Positions 11,748 to 37,983 of a DNA stretch of 64,000 bases are shown in pieces (within the stretch, counting starts at the first letter, position 1; each line of letters starts with the position of its first letter). Under the pieces are notes generated by a model. That model saw only the letters and a program-made list of their open reading frames with translations. It made no database searches and was not told the origin of the DNA. This stretch comes from Anaspis maculata (lineage: Eukaryota > Arthropoda > Insecta > Coleoptera > Scraptiidae). The DNA lies in NCBI GenBank assembly GCA_949128115.1, contig OX421962.1:57143787-57207786 (forward strand), read 5' to 3'. The position numbers were made by a program, and so were the translations under genes.

Positions 11748-12507
11748 TAGGGTTGCCAGACGTCCCGATTTAGGCGGGACTGTCCCGCTTTCAGTTTGTG
11801 TGTCCCGCGATTTTTTCAGTTTCGCCTATAACGCTATACGCTCTGATTTTTCATTTTCCTGAATCAAGCGATTTTGAAACAAAACGTTCAACTAGCTGTG
11901 ATTGTATCACAAAGTTTATTCACAGGAGAGGATTTTATATGTACCTACTTTAACGAAATGAGAAAGGGGTTCAATTGCATCGAACTTGCGGAACGCAGAA
12001 TCGTGTTTCCTGTTATTCCCCTGGATGCGATCGAGTGAGATATCTACTTACCTGACAGATTTTGATTAGTGAAGTTGTAATATAAAAACTTGAATTTTGA
12101 ACAGGGTTTCTAACAATTAACAACGGTAAAGAATGAGGATTCTCTGAATGATGCAATGGGTTTTTAGGGCCGTAAGTACCTACAGAGTGATTGAACAAAT
12201 TTCTCCTCCCAAGGTAGGTCTTGATGTCCTCGCTTGATATGGTTTTTCGCTAGATTTTCAGTAATCAAAGGCGACTTGAGGAGAAATTTATTTGAACACC
12301 CGTTAGTTTGGATTTGCTAAATGCTGAATAAAAAAAAATTTAAATGCTACTTCAAATTATTGTTGTTTTTTTTGTAGTATTACTAGCATTATTATTATTA
12401 TTGTCTCGAAAAAATTTCGCCTGCGGCGCCACTCTAGAATTGTCTTCTCACTATTTTCATTCAGGAATTCAGTCCCGATTTTGATTTTCAAAAATCTGGC
12501 AACCCTA
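11748..12507. mobile_element. hAT-type MITE with 8-bp TSD
   Basis: Terminal repeats TAGGGTTGCCAGA and TCTGGCAACCCTA are flanked by a perfect 8-bp direct repeat GGTATGGG (11740-11747 and 12508-12515). An 8-bp duplication with such ends is the hallmark of hAT transposons. The 760-bp interior has no transposase. A degraded relative is at 20253-20731, sharing the CGTCCCG...GGGACTGTCCCG segment after the left end. Confidence 0.85.
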
Positions 12508-12599
12508 GGTATGGGCGTATGTGGTATGGGGGTTTAAAACATCAGCACTCTTTGAACCGGAACGGATAGGGCAGCCTGTGGGAACGAATAGAAGACAGA

Positions 12600-12710
12600 A
12601 GACAACGACAAAGTGAATATGCCCTCACGAGCGTGAGGCTCGATCAGTAGCGCGCCCCCTTTTATGAAGGATCAGTGAACACAAGATGTTAATTAGGGTT
12701 CTATACCATT
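12600..12710 (+). repeat. dispersed repeat with CCTCACG-CGTGAGG hairpin
   Basis: AAGTGAATATGCCCTCACG followed by CGTGAGGCTC and AGTAGCGC recurs at about 13413, 25157 and 51387. At 25157 it forms the left edge of a ~1.95-kb insertion. This looks like the 5' end of a dispersed element of unknown class. Confidence 0.5.
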
Positions 12711-12865
12711 ATTCAGACACGAACGATGTTGCCTGTTCTCAAAACTAACAGCTATTCATCAAGAGCGTGCTGGAATGCAGGAGGTGAAACACATAGGTAG
12801 GTACCTACTCATCTCATAATAAATGCTTTCAATTTCCTAGTTATATGTCCAGTTATGACATGACT

Positions 12866-13334
12866 GTTAACAACCAAAGAATAGGTACCTTCCTTTTACA
12901 ACCTAAACTATAAGTATTTTGACCTAAGTTGTTAGTGGTATCTCACTTTCGGGCATGTGATTTCTCGCTTTTTTTCTGTTAACAACCAAAGAATAGGTGC
13001 TTCCCTTTTACAACCTAAACTATAGGGCCCGTATTCATATCCCACTTTTAAGCTAAAAGCGCTTTTAGTGCGATGCGCATTTAGGGGCATTTCTCATATT
13101 TCCGTGTTCAAAAATACATTATTGGGATTGGGAGCGATTGAATGTACTTAATTGCAATTAATTTGCGAGTTAATTTGTATTTTGAACACTAAAATATGAG
13201 AAATGCCCCTAAATGCGCATCGCACTAAAAGCGCTTTTAGCTTAAAAGTGGGATATGAATACGGGCCTAAGTATTTTGACCTAAGTTGTTAGTGGTATCT
13301 CACTTTCGAGCATGTGATTTCTCGCTTTTTTTCT
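12866..13334. repeat. 112-bp tandem duplication, second copy interrupted
   Basis: Copy 1 is 12866-12977 and copy 2 is 12978-13334, almost identical (AACAACCAAAGAATAGGT... to ...GTGATTTCTCGC). Copy 2 is split by the palindromic MITE at 13025-13267, so copy 1 preserves the empty target site. Confidence 0.85.
13025..13267. mobile_element. palindromic MITE, TA target duplication
   Basis: A 243-bp inverted repeat starting GGGCCCGTATTCAT and ending ATGAATACGGGCC. The neighbouring tandem copy reads AAACTATAAGTATTTT without the insert, whereas here it is AAACTATA-insert-TAAGTATTTT. The insertion therefore duplicated TA. Each arm is about 90 bp. It has no coding capacity. Confidence 0.9.
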
Positions 13335-13745
13335 CTCTAACTTAGATCTGATCAGCGAATTTTGTGGTAAAAAGAAAGCACCTACTGATTCTGATTACGT
13401 ACTAACAAGAAAACAAGTGAATATCCCCTCACGTGCGTGAGTCGTAATAGTGCAGACTGCAGATCTGTCATTGATAGAAATGAAGAGTCCAGCTTGTAAA
13501 TAAGAATTTTTATACGAGACAAGGGCAAGTTTCTATAGCCATCCTCATTTACCTGGGGTTCTCGGGGCGCAGGTTCACCTATATTGGCCGTCATTGGTCG
13601 AGTTCATGCAACCAGCCAGATCGATAAAGCGCTCCTGGTAAAACAGCCAGTTGAACCAGTGGGCAGTGAGCTTGTATACTCGAAGACCTGCGCACGAGCT
13701 GCGAGCAAAGGGAACCGCCTATATGAGATCTATAGATCTGGATTT

Positions 13746-14002
13746 GGTAATTGTTGACGACCACTACTTCTCGACTTCAGCCACCAAATTTTCACGGTAG
13801 GTAGACACCACCACAACATCACGTTCGTCGACCGTAGTTTCCTGGGGAAATCACTATTTCCACTGTAAAATGCCCCTTCTTTCCATTACTTGTCCTACGA
13901 CGTAAGTACATGCAAGAAGGAAGCGTCCTATATAGCTGTTTAAGTGGTTGCCTAACTCTTAGAAAATGCTAGTCGAGAAGTAGTCGTCGTCAACAATTAC
14001 CC
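13746..14002. mobile_element. short MITE with ~35-bp inverted ends
   Basis: GGTAATTGTTGACGA followed by a CTACTTCTCGACT block is mirrored by AGTCGAGAAGTAGTC and TCGTCAACAATTACC on the right. It is 257 bp with no coding content. Confidence 0.7.
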
Positions 14003-14229
14003 TGGATTTATTGGAGGAAGTTGATGAAACATTGTTCCACCTGGCACGTAGGCCTCGCTATTGGGTCCATTGTACCCCTTCCCAGACCAGCCGGACGCAC
14101 CGAGCGACAATGTGGTGCCTGGATGTTTGATGGTAGGAAGAGTAAAGTTGCATGCTATACTCTCTGATGCTATGGTTTAATGTTTCATGACAATCGTTCC
14201 ACTGATAAGAAATTTCAGCATGAAGGGGA

Positions 14230-14587
14230 TACGGACATTTCACCGACAACCAACTCACCGACAGGACATTTCACCGACACCCAACTCACCGAATCGCCGA
14301 TTCGCCGACAGGACATTTCACCGACTCGCTGTTTCGCCGACACGCCGATTCACCGACAGGACACTTCACCGACTGGACATTTCACCGACACGCCGGTTCA
14401 CCGACTCGCCATTTCACCGACAGGACATTTCACCGAATCGCCGATTCACCGACAGGACAGTTCACCGACACGCCATTTCACCGACAGGACATTTCACCGA
14501 CACGCCATTTCACCGACAGGACATTTCACCGACATGCCATTTCACCGACAGGACATTTCACCGACAAGACAATTCACCGACAGGACT
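14230..14587 (+). repeat. 16-bp minisatellite array 1
   Basis: About 22 units of ATTTCACCGACAGGAC alternating with ATTTCACCGACACGCC. Because 16 is not a multiple of 3, a 48-bp super-period reads open in several frames, producing repetitive peptides such as FHRQDISPT; these are not genes. It is an inverted partner of the array at 16126-16478, and both begin with ACATTTCACCGACAACC. Confidence 0.95.
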
Positions 14588-14699
14588 GTAGCGTTTTGAG
14601 TTTTGGACCATAGGTACCTACATTTGAAAGATTGATATGCTCTATTCCGTACCGGTGCGATTCCGAGCATGGTTGGTGTTCAGCGCCAAAAGTGTATTC

Positions 14700-15835
14700 G
14701 ATAACCAGATAAGAATCTGATTTTCACTCAAGTATCTTCCTTCTTTTCAGACCCACCTGATGAGGAAATGTTTTTTTGCTTATCCTTCTTTTTTTAGACC
14801 CGCCAGTTGGGGAGTTTATTTTTGACTAGAGCATCGTCCTTCTTTTTTGACTCAAGTCTAGTAATTAGTTTGTACCTAATTACCACCAGATACACAGTCA
14901 GTTCCTGAATTTTTGACTCAAGCATCCTCCTTTTTTTCAAACCCACAAAATGAGAAGTGTATTCTTAACTCAAGTATCATTTTTTTCGGACCCATTAGAT
15001 AAGAAACCGATTTTTGACGCAAGTATCATCCGAGGTATCATCCTTCTTCTCAGACCCACCAGATAAGAAGTTCATTTTCTATTCAAGTATATAATCCTTC
15101 TTTTGAGACTCACCAGATAAAGAATTAATATCAGACTCAAGTTTTATCCTTCTTAGACTTAGACCTTGGACCCACCAGAAAAGATTATTTCTTGCTCAAG
15201 TATCATCCTTCTTTTTAGCGCCACCAGATGAGGGTTTAATTTTTGAGTCAAGTATTCTTGGGCCTACCAAATATGGAGTTTATTTCGAACTCGAGTATGA
15301 TCCTTCTTCCCTGACCCACCAAATGAATAACTGATTTCCACTAAAGTACCATATCCTTATTCTTTTCCAACTCACTACATAGATTATGTATTGATAAGAA
15401 CACTTTTTCTACCCGCTAGTTCAGGAGTTTATTTTTGATCGAGTACTTATCATGCTATTTTTTGGACTCATCATATACAGAGCCTATTTTTGAGTTTTTG
15501 ATTCAAACATCGCTTCCTTTCCAGACCCACCAGATAAGAAGTTCTGGTTCTGGTTTACTCAAGTATCATCCTTCTTTTTGGACCCACTACTCGTATTAGG
15601 GGTCTATTTTTGAATCAAGTATCCTTAGGCATATACTAGATATGGAGTTTATTTTCGACTCAAGTATCATCCTTCTTTCCATGCAGACCTACCATATCAA
15701 GAACTGATTTTTGACTCAAGTATCATTCTTCTTTTTGAACTCACTGCATAGATAAAGTCTATTTTTGACTCAAGCATTCTTCTTTTTTCAGACCCGCCAG
15801 TTGAGGAGCTTATTTTTGACTCGGTAACCGTACGT
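14700..15835. repeat. degenerate 60-80 bp pyrimidine-rich tandem array
   Basis: The phrase TTTTTGACTCAAGTATCATCCTTCTTTTT followed by GACCCACCAGATAAGAA recurs about 15 times with variable spacing and many substitutions. It lies exactly between the two inverted 16-bp arrays. No coding content. Confidence 0.85.
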
Positions 15836-16125
15836 CCGAATCCAGATTGGTTGGGGTCTAGATTTGATGATAAATTTTTGCATTTTATCATACCATTTTT
15901 ATTTTCCTCGAATTTTCCGGGAAAACGATACAGACAACAATCTGTTTTCCACGTTTGAGCTTTTAGCAATGTACAAGGTCAATGTGGAAACATGGAACCT
16001 ACACAAAAAAAAAGTTGTTTTTGCATTCGCCAATACCAAACACGATAAAATATGGTTACATTTTGCAGCATTTTCCAGGAACTCATTTTCAAGCAAAGTT
16101 TGCAAATTCGGCGAGTTAATCAAAT

Positions 16126-16478
16126 TTCCTGTCGGTGATTTGTCAAGTCGGTGAAATGCCCTGTCGGTGAGTTGCCTTGTCGGTGAAATGTCCTGTCGGT
16201 GAATCGGCGAGTCGGTGAAATGGCGTGTCGGTGGAATGTCCTGTCGGTGAAATGGCGTGTCGGTGAAATGTCCTGTCGGTGAAATGGCGTGTCGGTGAAA
16301 TATCCTGTCGGTGAATCGGCGTGTTGGTGAAATGTCCTGTCGGTGAAATGGCGTGTCGGCGAATTGTCTTGTCGGTGAAATGTCCTGTCGGCGAAACGGC
16401 GTGTCGGTGAAATGTCCGTTCGGTGAAATGGCTGTCGGTGAAATGTCCAGTCGGTGAGTTGGTTGTCGGTGAAATGTA
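16126..16478 (-). repeat. 16-bp minisatellite array 2, inverted
   Basis: The same 16-bp unit as array 1 on the opposite strand (GTCGGTGAAATGTCCT), about 22 units. Read on the minus strand it starts with the same unusual units as array 1, so the two are inverted duplicates rather than independent expansions. Confidence 0.95.
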
Positions 16479-16499
16479 CCAAACCCGCATGAAGCTGTA

Positions 16500-17360
16500 A
16501 TCATGAAATTCAGCTTGGAAATACGAATGATCCTACCATAATATACCAATCCTACAAGGCAAGGGTAAGTTTTAACATTCATGAAGATCGTTCCCCTTAT
16601 AAGAAATTTCAATATGGCGGCGCAACCATGAAATCCAATCTGCCTATTTGTCCACCCTTGAGGACCTAAGCTATCCATCGGATAAAGTTGTATGGAATTG
16701 CATAGTATAGAATATTGAATCTTTGTAAAGGTAAATGAAAAAAAAACTGTTATTCATGTATTTATTGCAAAAATTTTGTTTTCTTTCGCTTCTTTATACA
16801 CCTTATGAACAGTTCAAAGCCAAATAACATGAAAGGTGGGTTTTATTTGCCACCTGAACTAAGTTCAAGAAATATAACCCAAACTGCAAGTGGTGCCTCG
16901 CTGCCTCCCATGCCTTTTCTCGTTTTGTCTTTCTATAATTTAGATTAGATTACTAAGTTCAGATGGCACATAGAACGCGCCTAATACTTGTGGTTTGGTA
17001 ATTGATAATTAATTATGACTGTTGTTCCATTAAGTTATTTCAGAGCAAAACTCAAGGACTCTTTCTGTTACATATCCAACCACAAATATATAAAACAAAC
17101 TGTTGAAAGATACTCCAACAGGTACATAACGTAAGAGTACCCAGTTGTAGTACAAGTATTCTCCACAATAGTTGAAAACAATTGCCAATAAATGGGAGAT
17201 TATCCACACCACACTGATAATACAGCTTCAATAGTAGTAGCTTGAAATAATCCAGATGGGAATGTAGAATATCGGTCATACAAACGTCAATACAATAAAT
17301 TCAAGTTCCAACAATAAAACCATCATCACTTATGCACCAAGGTGAAGGAACTGTAAAAAG
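16500..17360. other. ATGGCGGC-family repeat then plain non-coding DNA
   Basis: 16500-16690 is related to 25560-25720 (ATAAGAAATTTCAATATGGC and GAGGACCTAAGCTATCC). The remaining 16700-17360 shows nothing recognisable. Confidence 0.45.
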
Positions 17361-17674
17361 CCTCTGTCACACGTCATTGAAATCATACTTGTCATTGAAA
17401 ACCTGGGACAAGATCAATGATCAAAAAGAGTATACTTGCAAGTTAGTATGCCAGAAATCTAGGAAACAGCTTTCCTACGGTCATTGATTCTATACAGGGT
17501 AAAAGCAACAATCTGACCGGATCAAGAGGGAATGGAAGATTTGAAATAGAACGCGTCTTCATCATAGTTTTCTGGCATACTAGCAAGTTTACTCACGACT
17601 ATACTCGTTTTCATCATTGATCTCATCCCAGATTTTCAATGACAAGTATGATTGCAATGACGGTGTAATAGAGG
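17361..17674. mobile_element. MITE with ~100-bp inverted arms
   Basis: CCTCTGTCACACGTCATTG at the left and CAATGACGGTGTAATAGAGG at the right continue into matching arms that include CATACTTGTCATTGAAAA. It is 314 bp, non-coding, downstream of the distal eRF1 stop codon and possibly within its 3' UTR or flank. Confidence 0.75.
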
Positions 17675-18089
17675 TTTAAGGAACAAGCCTCACAACTCAA
17701 ATGAATATAGATCTTATATTTTTTTGTTCAAATAAAATAAGATTTAAAATAATGTTATACAGATCATGCAAAATACACATCCAATGTTTCCCCATAAGTT
17801 ACTATACTGACAAAAAACTACGAAATATTTTTTCTTATTAAATACAAAAATCGACGAGAATAGTAGTACTTTTGTGAAGTGTAAACACAAACTTTAAATA
17901 AAAAAAAGAACTATAATTTACTAGTTGCATGTATATGAAAAATTATTTATATCAATTCTCAATAACACATCGTTTTTTTTTAATATATTATGAGCAAATA
18001 CAGTCACTGCACGATAATTAAACGGCACCACTCTCCTACCAGGCTGTCAATTATTATAGTTCTTTGTATGTGAAGTTCCAGTTTGTTTT

Positions 18090-32668
<14,579 letters not shown>

Positions 32669-33115
32669 TTTGTCTGTAGTTTTTAAGAAATTACTTGAAT
32701 GAAAAATGTGCTCTGTTACAAAATGGCGCGGCCTCGAAAGCCCAGGAACTAGTGGAACTACTTGATTGAGTCACTTTTCACTGGTTTGCAGGTAACATAA
32801 CCACGTTAAAACTGGTTCTAACCAGAATTTAACCAACTCTCGACCCTTTCTTTACCGCGTTACCAACCGATCCAGCCACCGCATTAACGCAGAAAACCGC
32901 CAAGGACCACCGCAGAGGACTTTTCCCCGTGCGACGGAGAAAATTCGCAGTGCTTTGTTCGATTTTTCTTCGAAAATAACACGTTTCAGTGCGGAATTTC
33001 CCCCTTCCCACCAAGCCGACTAGGTCGTTTTCAGAAAGGACGTTGGCCAGCCTGAAGTTTGACATTTCAAACTGTCTCGCTTGCGCACCCTCTGACAGCA
33101 CCATGTGGATTTTGA
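32669..33115 (-). promoter_or_regulatory. probable eRF1 5' UTR/promoter region
   Basis: This is the unique-looking, GC-richer segment upstream of the eRF1 start. A minus-strand frame at 33104-32829 is open for 91 codons but has no recognisable domain. It more likely includes a 5' UTR exon, with possible donor GCG|GTAAAG around 32855. The exact start site is not determinable. Confidence 0.4.
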
Positions 33116-33281
33116 CGTTTCAGTAATTTTTTACAACTAAACTCGTTTTTAACCCTAGTTTTTAACCGTTTTTAAATGCATTTGAAACATTTTTTTAGAA
33201 AGTATCCTAGAATTTTACAAACTGCCTGTATTACCGCTGGAATAGGGTAAGATTCAACACAATATCAAAAAATGTCCTTAA

Positions 33282-35028
33282 CCCATTAAGACCGAGATTA
33301 AAAATTTTGATGAAAATGAGGTTTTTTCACCAAAACATGTCAATACTAATACATATACAAGGAAAATAAGTATTTCCCATGTTTTTTTATCAAAAAAAAC
33401 TGCCCAAATGACATGGCTCCATATGGAGCCACTAGGCGCTACCCGGGTAGTTTCACAATGATGCGTGATTCATGCAAAGAATAGATAAAAATGTATCAAA
33501 TTGTGAAATATATTGGGTAATACATATCATTTCGTGAAAAAATGGCATAACAAATATTTAAAATCAATATTTCCATAATAAATTTTGATAAAATCTTCAT
33601 ATCTGATGTTTTGCCTTTGGATTCTTTCCCTGATATAGCTCAACGTTTATTAGATATCAGAGGGTGTATTCAGGCTCCAAACTTTGAAACCAAACCGTAC
33701 TGGCTTGCCACGTATAAATTGTTTGCACCCGTGGCGGCCAAAAGGTCCTTATCATAGACTCATCATATGAAAGATTTTGTCTGGCACAAAATGGTTGAAG
33801 AACTTTTCTTTCAGCATGTCTGCTATCGGTCGCAGTTTCTACATCTTAGCGCGTTCATCCACAAGGTAGTTATTGGCAAAATGTATAAAGCGAAAAATTT
33901 GGGAAAACCGGTCTCTTCTCATGGCACTAGATACTGGCTCGTTCTTCATATCTTTTGCGTTCTCCCAATAATTTCTTTTGGACGGCAAAATGTTTTATCC
34001 ATTTAGAATCAGTATGGCAAAGAAAGTCTTTAGCTCTTGAACGGTTACTGGCGGATCTGGAAAATTTTTGAGTTGTGCGTAACTTGCTGTTTCATTCCTT
34101 GTTTTTCAAATAAATCATTTGAAACAAAATGATTGAAAATAATAATATTTCTACGCAGGTCAAATTTTTGTATTGTGAGTAATCTGGGCTTGGAAAATGT
34201 ACAACTGGAAGCTCCAAATCTGCTGAATCCAAAAATTAATAATTTCGGGATTTGATAATCACTACTAATTGTCTTCTAATATTTTCAGGCTCTTCGGCGA
34301 CTTCTGCAGGTAACTGATCTTCCTCAGTACCTCAGTTATATCTTGAGTACCTCCTATACGCATATTATCCGATCTGTCAGAACCATTTCGGCATTTGCAG
34401 CAAGCTGTTTCCCGCTCAAATTATCAACAAGTCCAGGTCCTTCCTCATCTGCTAAATCCTCGTCCGTCAAAACATGACTTTCTGAAGGCTCTATGAATAC
34501 ATCCAACACTTCTCTATTATGATCATCATCGTCGTGCGCACGATCAATGGCTTCCTGAAGAGTTATTCCACTAAATTATAATTTATTATGTTCAGAACTC
34601 GGCAACACAAGTTATACCGATAACAGCCTAGTGGCTCCATATGGGCTCAGCTATGTTTACGGTCAAAAAACAAAAACATGAGAAGCACTTTGCATCCACA
34701 AAACATTTCATAGGCGTGAATGATAATATAAGAATGCAAAAATTTATTTATAGAAGAACTGTGACATGAATAACATCAATAATAATATTTATATCAAAGT
34801 GAAGTTCATGGTTTCCCGGCGAAAAATTCAACACGTATTTTCAGAGCGCTAACAAGGAAAAAGTAACATCGATCAAGGTGTTTTTTTTTTTGCGAGTGTA
34901 TATCATCATTATCCATTCTAAACGGTGCAGGTACACTTTTTTGAAAAATAAAGGTTTTTACCAAAATATCAGTCATAATTTCTATCAAGAAATGGTGGCT
35001 CCATATGGGCTCGTTAGGCTTTAATGGG
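33282..35028 (-). mobile_element. piggyBac-type element, decayed
   Basis: TTAA (33278-33281) then CCCATTAAGACCG at the left, and CTTTAATGGG then TTAA (35029-35032) at the right: the TTAA target and CCC...GGG ends of piggyBac. It is 1747 bp and contains the broken transposase on the minus strand. The motif GGCTCCATATGG recurs near both ends as a subterminal repeat. Confidence 0.88.
33620..34575 (-). pseudogene. piggyBac transposase pseudogene
   Basis: On the minus strand from ~34575 an acidic N-terminal part reads LTDEDLADEEGPGLVDNLSG, typical of insect piggyBac transposases. Further down, 33990-33660 reads MRRDRFSQIFRFIHFANN, then KLRPIADMLKEKF, then [19 protein letters not shown], the transposase core before and around the first catalytic Asp. 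Several in-frame stops and lost sequence between the blocks make it non-functional, and the C-terminal half is missing. Confidence 0.85.
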
Positions 35029-35032
35029 TTAA

Positions 35033-35400
35033 TTTTAGATGAAAATTAGTGTGTTGTCTCTGTAGTGTACCTACCTACGGGGTATTGTTTGTAATTGCAA
35101 TTTATTCTTGTTGTTCATAGTTTTATTGTACAGGGTGATTCAGCTTTAATCTTTATACCGTTAGAAAAATAGTCTTCTCGGTGACCTAATTCAGAAAACA
35201 TAGGTGGCAATTATTAATAGGTATGGTAGCTGATGGTAGGAGTGCTAGAGGTAGGTACTTTGTGAAAAGTCTGGTAACTTGATCCCCCACCCCCAGGAAA
35301 ACATGATCGCTTCTTTTACTTTGGCGCCGAATTAATCTATTGGCGGTTCTGTTGGCTGCCTACGCTTTTAGTACTTTTGTGAAATTCGTTAACTGGTACC
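35033..35400. other. non-coding, single CAGGGTGATTC end
   Basis: A lone terminus CAGGGTGATTCAGC appears at ~35131 without a visible partner, comparable to one at ~19543. No gene. Confidence 0.35.
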
Positions 35401-35866
35401 AGTGACTCATCTCTGATGCGAATACACACCAAAGGGACCCCTGTACCGTACACGGCTCGAACCACAACCCTACCCAAACTGCTATCCCCAATTTGATTTA
35501 CTGCAGACATCTGATGGCGTTCTGCACTCGTTCTGCACTAACTGCGGAGTCGGAAAAAACGAGAATAAGCAAAATGTACGTTTCCTGTAGAAGTAAAGCC
35601 GAAAACGTTTACAATTTGGTGACATACTGACACATTGGTCAAAAAGTGGATAATCTCGAATCTCGCATGCCTGCCTCCAATAATTAATATTCATCAGTTA
35701 TTGGGCGCGTTCACCAGCCACTCACATTTCTGACACCGATTTCCTAGTTGCTCCGGATCGCCACCAGAAAACTCTGAAAACATAATACGGAGACGGCAGT
35801 TTGAGCAGGGATCGAGCCGTGCGTATGTCCCATATTCTTGTGTATTCGCATCAGGGATGAGTCACT
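35401..35866. mobile_element. 466-bp MITE (AGTGACTCATC ends)
   Basis: AGTGACTCATCTCTGATGCG and the following AATACACA are mirrored by TGTATTCGCATCAGGGATGA and GTCACT. Non-coding interior. Confidence 0.7.
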
Positions 35867-37397
35867 TCATCGGTACACTGGTACAGCTTTGGCTCTTTAG
35901 GTTCATAAGATACGAATTTTCAAGAATTTTTTTTGTATTACTTCACCTACCTGTATATGGCGCCGGTGGTGGTTGCATAGGTGGCTACCGATTTTTTATC
36001 AGTTCATATGAGTGCCCCACCAGGGTGATTCATGACTAATGCGACATAGTTGAATGCTAGAGGACATTGAGGAAAGTCTAAATCTGTGTCAAAAAAATTT
36101 TTCTGGTCAGCGGCTACTAAGATACGTTTTCTATGTTTGGGCTTAAATTTCAAAGAGCGATATCTTTGCAACGGTTTATTGATGGAATCCAACAAAATCC
36201 ATAAGAAACACTCCTCTACTTAGACTCTTCAAGATGGCCTATCTCCAGATTTAAAATCCAGGACCGTATTTGAAAAAAAATGTTTGCATTTTTTTGACAG
36301 AAAATCACATTTTCCGATCGCCGTTCGGAAAAAAACAGCATCGGATTCGGGAAGGACAGAAAAAATGCTAAGAAATGAGCTTTTTAAAATTTCACAATTT
36401 TGCCGTACCTTTTTTCCTAATGTTCGTCAAAATTCATCCGAAAATATCTCCAAAGCTCCCCTGCTGCAAACGTACGAGGAATATATATTGCTAGACTTTA
36501 AAATCCAGAATCCAGGACCATACTTGAAAAGAATTGTGTTCTTTTTTGACATAAAAGCATATTTTCCAATTACTTTCGGGAAAAATGATATCGGATTCGG
36601 AAAGTACAGAAAAAATGCTGTAAAATGGGCTTCCTAAATCGCACGGCACACTTCTACCAGTTGTGCAAAAACAGATGAAAAGAAGAACTTTGTACTACAT
36701 TTTACAATTTTGCCGTATCTTTTTCTCCTAATGTTGGTCAAAATTAATTCGAAATCATTTCCAAAGCTCTCCTGCTTGAAATTCACGAGATAGCCTATTG
36801 CCAGTATTGAGAATCCAGGATCCAGAACCGTACTTGAAAAAACTGGTTTGTTCTTTTTTGACATAAAAGCGTAATCATTTTCCGATCACTTTCGGGTAAA
36901 ATTACATCGGATTCAGAAAATATCTAGGTACAGGAAAAATGTCAGTAAAAAGAACTTCTCAAATCGTACGGCATACTTTGACCTGTTTCACAATAATAAT
37001 ACGCAGTACGCTTTAAAACAGAAGGCCCCGAAATGAAAGTTTGTGAGATTTTATAGTAACGTAATGGTAGAAAAGATTTCTAAACTCAAAAAAAAACAAA
37101 CAACATTTAAAATTGTTTCATTACAAGAGATTTTCGAAATGCCATCCTCCAGCTCCAGCCTCAATGCATTTTTTACCGGCATTTTTCCTGTAGGCATCTT
37201 CCGAATCCGATGTCATTTTTCCCGAAAGCTGTGCCGAAAGTAATCGGAAAATACGCTATTCTGTCAAAAAAAAAACGAACAAGTTTTTTCAACTACGGTA
37301 CAGGATCCTAGATTTTAAATTCTGGCAATAGACCATCTTGTACATTCGTAGCAGGAGAGCTTTGGAAATGATTTCGAATTAATTTTGACGAGCATTA

Positions 37398-37851
37398 AAG
37401 GCGCATCCACATAGGATTAGTGCAGTGGCAACGGTATGGTAGAAAAGCTAAACTATAGGTTTTTGCATTGAGCGTTCACTGACTTACGGTAGAAACGAGT
37501 GGCAGTGGGAGTGCAGTTGGGATAGCAGAAGTTTGAAGGTTTCTGCCATTCTGCACTGCCCGTGCCGATTTTCTTGCCATCGCCAATCACAATTCACGAT
37601 TCCGTTGCTAAGTTATTATTGCGGTGTGATGACTTGACTGATGATGCGAATCTGCTGCTGTGAGATGCGAATGCCAAATTTCAGACGTTACAAGAAAAAG
37701 CCGTTTGACGCTTGCTTCGTCAGGTCGGCAGCTGACGTTTCAAGTTGATAGTTCTGCACTAATTCTATGTGAACGCTCGTGGTAAGATTGGTTTATTACC
37801 TACGCAGTTCCTCTGCAGTCCAACTGCACTAATCCTATGTGGATGCGGCTT
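37398..37851. mobile_element. ~453-bp MITE nested in FB4 (TA or TTA target)
   Basis: AAGGCGCATCCACATAGGAT at the left and ATCCTATGTGGATGCGGCTT at the right are inverted with one mismatch. Homologous sub-repeats of FB4 read CATTAGGAAA, so the empty site is known and the duplication is TA or TTA. TTA would fit PIF/Harbinger, TA would fit Tc1/mariner-like. Confidence 0.8.
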
Positions 37852-37983
37852 TAGGAAAGGAAGATACGGGAAAATTGTAAAATGTACCTACAAAGTTCTT
37901 TTTTTTTCTTTTTTTTTTTTTGTAAAACTGGTCAAAGTGTGCCGTGCGATTCAAGAAGTCCATTTTATAATATTTTTTATGTA

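Noticed and set aside
14230..14587. CRISPR-like array
   Set aside because: Units are contiguous 16-mers without unique spacers in a eukaryotic genome.
14180..14599. Plus-strand ORFs of 134-139 residues with FHRQDISPT repeats (and three minus-strand ones at 16120-16680)
   Set aside because: They are a 16-bp minisatellite read in several frames, all open at once because the unit contains no stop; no start, domain or splice evidence.
32829..33104. 91-residue minus-strand ORF upstream of eRF1 as a gene
   Set aside because: No recognisable domain and located where the eRF1 5' UTR and promoter should be; treated as untranslated or chance.
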